A stretch of DNA of 61,452 bases from Acidobacteriota bacterium. Its GTDB lineage: Bacteria; Acidobacteriota; Terriglobia; Acidiferrales; UBA7541. The notes beneath the pieces were generated by a model, which made no database searches, was not told the DNA's origin, and was given only the letters and a program-made list of their open reading frames with translations. The DNA is taken from the NCBI GenBank assembly GCA_021324935.1, contig JAJPIE010000010.1, forward strand, positions 1-61,452, in the 5' to 3' direction. This document shows positions 55,295-61,452 of the stretch, piece after piece (position 1 is the first letter of the stretch; each line of letters starts with the position of its first letter). Position numbers and translations under genes: made by a program.

Positions 55295-56710
55295 GTGACT
55301 TTCAGGGCTTATTTTGTGGCGACCACTCTCCTGGCACTTCTCGCCTGCGCCGCGCAGCCACGCGTCTCCTTTGCCCAGCGGAATAATCTCGATCGCGACT
55401 TCCAGTCCGCCGTTGCCCAATACGAAGCCGGCCACTATCCCGAAGCCGCCGCCCAGCTCGAGAAGCTCCTTCCGCAAGTTCCGCAAAGCTTCGATGTCCA
55501 CGAACTCCTCGGCCTCGTCTATGCCGCGCAATCCATGAACGACAAGGCTCATGATCACTTTGAGGCCGCCGTCCGCCTCAAGCCCGATTCCGCTTCGGCG
55601 CGCACCAATCTTGGCAACAATCTCTTGCAACTCGGCAAGCCCGATCTCGCCGAGCTGCAATTCAAAAAGGCCGTCGCTCTTGAACCCAACTCCTACGACG
55701 CCAACCACGATCTCGGCGAACTCTACGTCCGCGCCAATAAAATCTCCGTCGCCATCCCCTGCCTCGAACGCGCCCACCGCGCGAATCCTTCCGCTTACGA
55801 TAACGGCTACGACCTCGCGCTCGCCTATCTCTTCGCCAATCGCCTTCCGGACGCGCGCAACCTCATCCAATCGCTCCTCAAGCTCAGGGACACCGCCGAA
55901 CTCCACGACCTTCTCGCCGAAGTCGAGGAAAAATCCGGCAATTTCATCGCTGCCGCCAATGAATTTCAGACCGCCGCGCGAATGGACCCTAGCGAAAGCA
56001 ACATCTTCGATTGGGGCAGCGAGCTCCTTGTTCATCGCACCCTCGAGCCCGCAATCGAAGTCTTTCGTCAGGGTACGGAACGCTACCCGAATTCCCCTCG
56101 CTTATTCATTGGCCTCGGCATGGCCTGTTATTCGCTCGGCAAATATGACGACGCCGTCAAATCCCTTCTCCGCGCCGCTGATCTGAACCCTTCCGATCCC
56201 CGCGGCTATCCGTTTCTTTCCCGCGCCTTCGATAGCTCTCCCAGCCAGGCCGGGGAAGTCATCTCCCGCTTCCGGCGCTATTCCGAGCTTCAACCCAACA
56301 ATGGCCAGGCGGTCTACTACTACGCGATGAGCCTCTGGAAAGGGAAGCGCGCCGAGGATCCCAATCTCGATCTTTCCCAGATCGAGGCCTTGCTGAAAAA
56401 ATCGCTCGCCCTGTCTCCCAACCTAGCGGAAGCCCATTTGCAACTGGCCAATCTCTATTCCGACCAGCGCAAATATGCCGAATCCATTCCCGAATATTTG
56501 AGAGCGCGCGAACTCAATCCCGATCTCGCCGACGTGCACTATCGCCTCGCCCAAGCGTACGTCCGCACAGGCGAAAAAGATTTGGCCCAGCAGGAGCTTC
56601 AGGTCTATCAGCAGCTTCGCGCCGGGCATCTTTCCGATCTCGATAAGCATCGCGCCGAAATTCGCCAATTCGTGTATGCCGAAAAGCGGGCCGGCGAGGC
56701 CAAGCCATGA
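55295..56710 (+). CDS. Exported TPR protein
   Basis: TPR protein of about 471 residues. The open frame begins inside the upstream terminator, so I start at GTG 55295, which gives a signal peptide (AYFVATTLLALLACAAQ). LLAC could be a lipobox, making it a lipoprotein, while VSFAQ could be a signal peptidase I site. Ten or so TPR units follow (for example QSFDVHELLGLVYAAQSMND and PDSASARTNLGNNLLQLGKPD). No clear Shine-Dalgarno sequence is seen. It is followed by a hairpin-rich repeat and then the Tat protein gene, and may be a partner of the CRTAC1 proteins as in other Acidobacteriota loci (inference). Confidence 0.8.
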   Translation: MTFRAYFVATTLLALLACAAQPRVSFAQRNNLDRDFQSAVAQYEAGHYPEAAAQLEKLLPQVPQSFDVHELLGLVYAAQSMNDKAHDHFEAAVRLKPDSASARTNLGNNLLQLGKPDLAELQFKKAVALEPNSYDANHDLGELYVRANKISVAIPCLERAHRANPSAYDNGYDLALAYLFANRLPDARNLIQSLLKLRDTAELHDLLAEVEEKSGNFIAAANEFQTAARMDPSESNIFDWGSELLVHRTLEPAIEVFRQGTERYPNSPRLFIGLGMACYSLGKYDDAVKSLLRAADLNPSDPRGYPFLSRAFDSSPSQAGEVISRFRRYSELQPNNGQAVYYYAMSLWKGKRAEDPNLDLSQIEALLKKSLALSPNLAEAHLQLANLYSDQRKYAESIPEYLRARELNPDLADVHYRLAQAYVRTGEKDLAQQELQVYQQLRAGHLSDLDKHRAEIRQFVYAEKRAGEAKP

Positions 56711-56777
56711 TCCGCGCATCCCGGCTTCTCCGCCTTGACAGTTCCCAATCCCAGACGTACGTTCAGTCGGGAAATTG

Positions 56778-56876
56778 GCACAGGCATTCCTGCCTGTGCA
56801 GCCGCGCCAGCAGCACCCAACGCCCCGCCGGTCGGGGCGTTGCAGCCGCGGGAAGGTGGGCAAGGCTCGACTTGCC
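56778..56876. repeat. Cluster of three hairpins, REP/MITE-like
   Basis: Three perfect inverted repeats follow one another: GCACAGGC/GCCTGTGC (56778-56799), AACGCCCCG/CGGGGCGTT (56819-56841) and GGCAAG/CTTGCC (56859-56876). They lie in the gap between the TPR and Tat genes. The first is of the GCACAGGCATTCCTGCCTGTGC type that I recall as a frequent interspersed repeat in Acidobacteriota. None has a T run, so they do not look like terminators. Confidence 0.55.
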
Positions 56877-56921
56877 GCAAGCAAACGTCATGCGCGGACC
56901 GGTCACCCATCGCTGCAAACT

Positions 56922-58076
56922 ATGACGCTCCAGATCCATTCTCGCGAACTTGCTCGCCAGCTTTCCCTCTCGCGCCGCGAATTTCTCCGTTCCGCCTCCG
57001 GCCTCGCCTTGGGGAGCGCCCTTCTACGCTCTGCCCCTCTGGCCTTCGCCGCCCCCCCGCAATCCAAACGCAAAGTCATCGTCATCACCTTCGGCGGCGG
57101 CGCTCGCGATCAGGAAACTTTTGCTCCCGAAGGCCAGGAAAACATCCCCCACCTGATGAAGGAGCTCATTCCGCAATCCTCCTTCTTTACTCAGGTTGTC
57201 AATCGCGGCATTCTCGGCCATTACGTCGCCACCGCCAGCCTCGCCACCGGCGCCTACGAAACCTTCAACAATTTCGCCGCCGTCTCCCCCGAATCTCCCA
57301 CCGTCTTCGAATATTTCCGCAAGGAACTCAAGCGCCCCGCCTCGGACGCCTGGGTCGTCGCCCCCAGCAACGGCTTCAATCGCATCGGCGAAAGCAGCAA
57401 TCGCGCCTTCGGCCCTGGCTCCGGCGCCCGCGTCATTCTTCCCAAACATTTGCTCACCGCTGCCACTTCCGGGGCCGCCGATTACAGCCACCTTTTGCGC
57501 GACAGCTATGAAACTCCGCTCTATGCTCCGCAGCTCTCCGGCAATACCTTCGAGCTCGAGCAAATGGAAAATCTTCTCAAGCTCTCCGTCGACGATTTCA
57601 AGTCCCACGCCCTCACGCTCTCCAGTGCCGACGAGCTCTCCGTCTACATCGTTCGCCGCCTCATGCAGCAGCTCGCTCCCAGCCTGCTCTGGGTCACCTT
57701 GCATGACATCGACGTCGCCCACGCTGGCGCCTATTCCCTCTATATCGAGGGCATTCGCCGCACCGATCGTCTCTGCCACGAACTCTGGAAGCTCGTACAG
57801 GCCGAGCCCGAATACGCCGGCAAAACCACCCTCCTCATCCTCCCCGATTTTGGCCGCGACGCCGACGAAGACGCCGGCGGCAACGGCTTCCAGCACCATC
57901 GCACCGGTGATGCTCTCTCTCGCACCACCTGGCTGATGGCTATCGGCCCCGGTATTCGCGAAGGTGTGGTCTTCGATCGCCCGCTGCAGAGCATCGATCT
58001 CGTTCCCACCATCGGCTCTATGATGGGCTTCACGGCCGCTTATTCCCGCGGCAAGCCCATTTCGGAGCTGCTCTGA
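56922..58076 (+). CDS. Tat-exported alkaline-phosphatase-superfamily protein (DUF1501-like)
   Basis: Exported protein of 384 residues. The start at 56922 is chosen because it leads a Tat signal (SRREFLRSASGLALGSALL, about residues 18-36); the frame open upstream runs through the hairpin repeat. The mature part resembles sulfatase/phosphopentomutase-fold proteins of the DUF1501 group: KVIVITFGGGARDQETF at the start of the fold, LLWVTLHDIDVAHAG, TLLILPDFGRDAD and HHRTGDALSRTTWLMAIGPGI near the end. Some metal-binding Asp/His residues are recognisable, but I cannot confirm a complete site. The next gene starts five bases after its stop, so the pair is an operon. Confidence 0.72.
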   Translation: MTLQIHSRELARQLSLSRREFLRSASGLALGSALLRSAPLAFAAPPQSKRKVIVITFGGGARDQETFAPEGQENIPHLMKELIPQSSFFTQVVNRGILGHYVATASLATGAYETFNNFAAVSPESPTVFEYFRKELKRPASDAWVVAPSNGFNRIGESSNRAFGPGSGARVILPKHLLTAATSGAADYSHLLRDSYETPLYAPQLSGNTFELEQMENLLKLSVDDFKSHALTLSSADELSVYIVRRLMQQLAPSLLWVTLHDIDVAHAGAYSLYIEGIRRTDRLCHELWKLVQAEPEYAGKTTLLILPDFGRDADEDAGGNGFQHHRTGDALSRTTWLMAIGPGIREGVVFDRPLQSIDLVPTIGSMMGFTAAYSRGKPISELL

Positions 58077-58081
58077 CTCTC

Positions 58082-59287
58082 ATGCTCCCCGCAGATCTAA
58101 AACCCGGACAGTTTGACGCCTACCCTCCCGGCGCGAAAAAGCTCGCCCTCAATTATCTCGCCGCTTTCCAGCGCCTCCCGCTCGCGTTTCTCCCCAGCCT
58201 CCTGCGCGAAGTCATCGACTACGACTACAAGTTTCCCGCCGAACGCAGCGCCCTCGAAAGGGAACTGCAAAATCTCCAATCGCTTTCCCCGCAGGACACA
58301 AAACTCTGGTTCAGTGAATTTTCCGCCATTCAGATTTCCCCTGCGCTCGAAAAATTCGATTGGGTCAATTCTCCCGCGCAGTTTGTCGAGCAGCTTTCCG
58401 CGCACCTCTGGTCTACGCACCAGATGGACGCCTTCCGCAAAGCCGCGCTCGACTACGCCGATCGCCTCCGCGCGGCTGTGCCGCCCGAAAAGCCTGCCCA
58501 GTCCCGCCTCGGCGTCGCCGTCATCGGCCAGGGCGTGGAAAAAGCGGAAGAGCCGCTGTTCCGCAAGCTTCGCCCGCACGGCGCCTATTTCACGGCCGTT
58601 AATCCCGAAAACGGTCTGCAGCAGCTTCTCGATGCTGTCGCCGCTCGCGCCAAAGCGAATCCCCTCCCGTTCGGCCACTGGTATATCGATGGCGGCGCAG
58701 CCGCCGCCCACGATCCTTCGCTCACCTGCGTCTCTTACGAAGGTCTCGCTTCCGTTCGCTCGTCTCTTTTGGAAAAAATTCAGGCCGAAACGCGCAAGCC
58801 TGGCGTTGGCCCCGAAGCCTTGCGCACGCTCATGGCCCAGTTGCGCCCCGCCGATCTCGGCATGGATCCTTCCGGCGATCCCGTCCTCGACCGCTTCCAG
58901 GTCAAGCTCCTCACCGAAGGCTCCGGCACGCAGATCTTCAGCACCAGCTTCACGCAATGGGCTGCCCGCGAATGCCTCCGGCGCGCGCAACCTCTATCCT
59001 TATTAGTGCGCTTTGCCCCGCGCCAGCGACAGAAGCCCATGGTGGAGCTTCTCGCTCCCTCCAGCGCCCCGCCGCAGCTCGATCCCCTGGGTTCCCTCGT
59101 CGATGCGGACATGGGTTCCTACTACAACTGGATCAACCAGCAGCGCCTTCCCGGCTCCGAAAAATCCCTCTTCCTCGTCTGGTTCGAAAATCACAACCAA
59201 GCCCTCGCCGTCTCTCCGCTGCTTCCTCGCGGCACCATCTCCACCTCCGCCGCCACCCTCCCCCAAATCCTCTCCTGGATGTCTTGA
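58082..59287 (+). CDS. Protein of unknown function, partner of the Tat protein
   Basis: I do not recognise this 401-residue protein. There is no signal peptide or membrane helix. It is alpha/beta with a helical N-terminal third (residues 1-150, FQRLPLAFLPSLLREVIDYDY) and a C-terminal part with SRLGVAVIGQGVEKAEEPLFRK and FGHWYIDGGAAAAHDP. The start lies five bases after the stop of the Tat alkaline-phosphatase-like gene, suggesting joint function. Being cytosolic while its partner is exported, it could be a chaperone or maturation factor; this is speculation. Confidence 0.65.
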   Translation: MLPADLKPGQFDAYPPGAKKLALNYLAAFQRLPLAFLPSLLREVIDYDYKFPAERSALERELQNLQSLSPQDTKLWFSEFSAIQISPALEKFDWVNSPAQFVEQLSAHLWSTHQMDAFRKAALDYADRLRAAVPPEKPAQSRLGVAVIGQGVEKAEEPLFRKLRPHGAYFTAVNPENGLQQLLDAVAARAKANPLPFGHWYIDGGAAAAHDPSLTCVSYEGLASVRSSLLEKIQAETRKPGVGPEALRTLMAQLRPADLGMDPSGDPVLDRFQVKLLTEGSGTQIFSTSFTQWAARECLRRAQPLSLLVRFAPRQRQKPMVELLAPSSAPPQLDPLGSLVDADMGSYYNWINQQRLPGSEKSLFLVWFENHNQALAVSPLLPRGTISTSAATLPQILSWMS

Positions 59288-59329
59288 AACTCTTCCGCCC
59301 ACCTGCTATGTGTACTGGCCGGTCTTTAG

Positions 59330-60019
59330 ACCGCCCGCTTCTTCCGATGTAACGGCGGCTCTTCCCCCAAGCGCTGCAACTGGCCTTCCGGCAACGACTA
59401 TTTCGGCGCCCGCTACTACCCCAACCGCTGGGGCCGCTGGCTCTCCGCCAACTGGTCCAAAATTCCCGTCGCCGTCCCCTACGCAAACCTCACCAACCCG
59501 CAAACCCTCAACCTCTACGCCATGGTTCACGACGACCCCGAATCGTTCGCCGACCTCGACGGCCATTGAGCCGAAGTAGCATCCTGCACCATCGACTTGG
59601 GTGCCGCTGGAAGCATTTTCGGTCCTGCCGGCACGGCAATAGGGGCTACCGTTGGAGCTGTTGCGGGTCTTATAATTACGTACAATGTTGGCGAGGCGGT
59701 CCCAAGTCTCTCCCGAAAGCCCAAAGCAGAGCTGATTGACGAGTGGCAGCAGGAACATCCCGGTGAAACATGGCCTCCCGGGGCGGAGTCCGATCATGAC
59801 AACGCGCTTGCAGACGGAGGGGAGGACCACGGCAGGAACGTTACGCCTAGACCAAACGACGAACATGTGAAATGCCGGGTGGGGCAGGCTTTAGCGTACC
59901 GAAGTGAGGCGTGGGTGCCGCTCGATAAGAGCGAAGGCGTTGTCAAGACACAAAACTCCCGTGCAGTGTTTTTCTCACCGCTTGTGGTCCAGAGTTGGTG
60001 GAGAACCGAAGCTCTGTAA
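59330..60019 (+). pseudogene. Rhs repeat-associated core remnant with C-terminal toxin-like tip
   Basis: The frame from 59330 encodes NDYFGARYYPNRWGRWLSANW and NPQTLNLYAMVHDDPESFADLDGH, the conserved Rhs repeat-associated core that precedes variable toxin tips. It is cut at the N-terminus by a TAG at 59327, and an in-frame TGA at 59567-59569 follows DGH, where Trp is usual. After the TGA the same frame stays open to 60019 and encodes a hydrophobic glycine-rich helix (GPAGTAIGATVGAVAGLIITY) and a tip with LADGGEDHGRNVTPRPNDEH. The latter resembles HNH-type nuclease tips of Rhs toxins, although the residues aligned with the catalytic His are uncertain. No immunity gene is evident downstream. 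Confidence 0.72.
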
Positions 60020-60103
60020 CTCATACGGTGAATCAGCTTTCAGCGGACCGTTCCGCCAACCATCGATTCGATCTAAACCGCGAACATGATTCTGCTATCC
60101 GAA

Positions 60104-60163
60104 CCCCGGTTTGTAACCGGGGCGGGAGCGCCCAATCAATCCTTCGACTGCGCTTACGCAGTC
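60104..60163. repeat. Hairpin cluster next to the transposase 3' end
   Basis: CCCCGGTT/AACCGGGG with a 3-base loop (60104-60122) is followed by the overlapping GGGCG/CGCCC (60120-60133) and by GACTGCG/CGCAGTC (60146-60163), whose loop contains the transposase stop. They may mark the right end of the IS element or a REP-like target into which it inserted. Confidence 0.5.
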
Positions 60164-61188
60164 AGCGGCACCCGCGGGCTACTCCCGGCACGAACGACCT
60201 CTGGATAGCCGGTGTTGCTTTTCAGCATCCAGTAGAGTCGAATGGCCAATTTTCTTGCCGCCGCCACTTTGGCCACGCCCTTCGGCTTGTGGTGGCAGCG
60301 ATGCAAATATTCGCTTCTCATCTGCGGATCGCAGCGCACCGCAATCTGCGCGGCTTCGACCAGCAGCATCCTCATAAACCGGTTGCCCTGCTTGCTGATG
60401 GATCCGAAGCGCTGCTTCCCGCCCGAACTGTATTCCCGCGGAATCAGTCCCAGATAGCTGGCCACCTGCTTGCCGCGGGGAAAGCGCGAGACGTCGCCTA
60501 TCGTCAGCACAAAGGCCAGCGAGGTGATCGGCCCCACTCCCGGCTGCGTCATCAGCAACCGTGCTTTTTCATGCTTCGTGGCCGCTTCCTCGGCTGCTTG
60601 GTCCAGCAGGCCGATTTTGTCGTCGAGTTCGCTTCGTAACTTCAACAGGTCTTCTCGCCGCCGGCCGGCCCATGGTGCCAGCGGCAACTCGCGCAACACT
60701 TTTTCTCCTGCCTGGCTTCACAGCTGCCGCTTCCGGGTGACGCCCTGATTCATCGCCAGGTGTTGCAGTTCATTTTTTATCTGCACCCGTAACCGCACCA
60801 GTTTCCAGCGGTGAATCAACAGCTGCCGTAGATCTTTCTCTTCCCCCGAGGGAACCCAAATCCGGGGAAAGCGCTTCTCTAAAAGCAGCCTTAGGATCAG
60901 TTCGGCGTCCCGCCGGTCATGCTTCTGCCGCCGCACTTCCCCGGCGCGAATTCGGGCCGCGTCGCCAACCCACACCTCGTGCCCCAATCGTCCCAGCAGT
61001 TCCAGAAACCATTGACAGTTGCCTGTTGATTCCATCCCGATCAGCGCCGGTGCGGGCAGCTGCCGATAGTAGCGCTCCGCTTCACCGGAACTGTGGTCGA
61101 GTTGGTTCTCACCGGTCTCGCCACTGTCCTGGTTCATCCAACAAAACTGTTGCCAACTGGGGTGATAATCACATCCAATAATCATCAT
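60154..61188 (-). pseudogene. IS110-family DEDD transposase interrupted by an in-frame TGA
   Basis: One reading frame of 345 codons encodes the N-terminal RuvC-like DEDD domain (IIGCDYHPSWQQF; ALIGMESTGN; KHDRRDAELILRLL) and the C-terminal Transposase_20 domain (QPGVGPITSLAFVLTIGD; ASYLGLIPREYSSGGKQRFG; the catalytic Ser probably in GSISKQGNR). A TGA at 60720-60718 follows RKRQL, where Trp is normal in this family, so a single TGG-to-TGA change explains it. Without readthrough only the first 156 residues are made. The start ATG at 61188 is preceded at six bases by AAGGAG, part of which is held in a hairpin. Confidence 0.85.
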
Positions 61189-61257
61189 CGAAGGCTCCTT
61201 CCTACCGATGGCTTCGGTTCTCCAAACAGAAGCTTACGGCATCGAATGGAGCCTTCG
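61189..61257 (-). ncRNA. Structured leader of the IS110 element; SD-sequestering hairpin, possible bridge-RNA segment
   Basis: A perfect 10-bp inverted repeat (61189-61198 with 61248-61257, CGAAGGCTCC/GGAGCCTTCG) encloses an inner ACCGA/TCGGT hairpin (61204-61218). The transposase Shine-Dalgarno AAGGAG is partly in the 10-bp stem. IS110-group elements encode a bridge RNA just upstream of the transposase, so a longer RNA reaching towards 61400 is plausible but not shown. Confidence 0.45.
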
Positions 61258-61452
61258 CTCTTATGCAATCAACCCTTGCGGTTTTCAGGGTGCGGATTTT
61301 CTCTTGGGGTCCTCTTTCGAATCCCCGCATATTCGAAATCGATCCCAAGTCCAAAGTTTTCCTTTACCGCTCTTCTCTTCGTCTTTTTCCTGTGCGCCCA
61401 AAGCGTGCCCTTTTCCCCATGCCCCGCTCCCGTGCGTGCAACAACACTCCTC
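61258..61452. other. Non-coding window end
   Basis: No ORF, tRNA or strong terminator was recognised. It may hold the rest of the IS110 left end or flanking DNA. Confidence 0.4.

Larger units (their letters stand above)
60154..61257 (-). mobile_element. IS110-family insertion sequence (boundaries undetermined)
   Basis: The element comprises the transposase frame and the structured leader upstream of it. IS110 elements lack terminal inverted repeats, so the ends cannot be fixed by eye. The non-coding DNA up to the window edge (to about 61400) may also belong to it. It lies beside the Rhs remnant, in a decayed mobile-DNA zone. Confidence 0.8.

Noticed and set aside
57024..58990. Long minus-strand open frames opposite the Tat protein and its partner
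   Set aside because: They are Gly/Ala/Glu-rich reverse translations of the plus-strand genes, which have the Tat signal and family motifs.
60718..60720. Selenocysteine coding at the transposase TGA
   Set aside because: The family residue is Trp, not Cys, and no suitable adjacent hairpin is evident; a nonsense mutation is simpler.

Overview
The window looks like a piece of an Acidobacteriota chromosome, most likely from the Terriglobia / subdivision 1 side. The evidence is the gene families: three very large carboxypeptidase-regulatory TonB-dependent (Oar-like) receptors, a 'VWFA-related Acidobacterial' protein, a GWxTD-TPR protein, CRTAC1-type (FG-GAP + ASPIC/UnbV) secreted proteins, many TPR proteins and several Tat signals. 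The assignment rests on family content only.

Layout. 1-3.7 kb: an aa3/caa3-type cytochrome c oxidase operon (subunits II-I-III-IV, II cut by the window edge) ending in a strong terminator. 4.2-10.3 kb (+): uvrA, a conserved protein of unknown function, a CPBP membrane protease, mtnA. 10.3-15.1 kb (-): a TPR protein and an Oar-like receptor. 15.4-19.7 kb (-): yebC-ruvC-unknown-GWxTD, an apparent operon. 20-22.7 kb: a glycosyltransferase, an RcnR-type metal sensor with a candidate operator, and a divergent KDPG aldolase; then tRNA-Ser(GCU). 23.2-25.2 kb: two frameshifted genes. 25.2-30.8 kb (+): an Oar-like receptor and a VWA protein. 30.8-37.2 kb (-): a Fcy1-like cytosine deaminase, galT-galK and glpD-glpK. 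37.4-39.7 kb (+): a Tat-exported GH2 beta-galactosidase. 39.9-51.0 kb (-): a LacI-family regulator followed by a tight operon of four big exported FG-GAP/UnbV and TPR proteins. 51.4-59.3 kb (+): a divergent Oar-like receptor, a TPR protein, a Tat alkaline-phosphatase-fold (DUF1501-like) protein and an unknown partner. 59.3-61.4 kb: decayed mobile DNA, an Rhs core/toxin-tip remnant and an IS110-family element whose transposase is broken by a stop.

The most interesting thread is a candidate LacI regulon. A palindrome TTAAsCGsTTAA lies in tandem beside the lacI/receptor divergent promoters, upstream of galKT, upstream of the exported beta-galactosidase, and inside lacI itself. This suggests one circuit linking galactoside hydrolysis, galactose catabolism, an outer-membrane receptor and a poorly understood CRTAC1/TPR secretome. 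Other notable items are the RcnR-like operator, the IS110 leader hairpin that sequesters the transposase Shine-Dalgarno (possible bridge-RNA region), and a change of GC skew around 23-27 kb.
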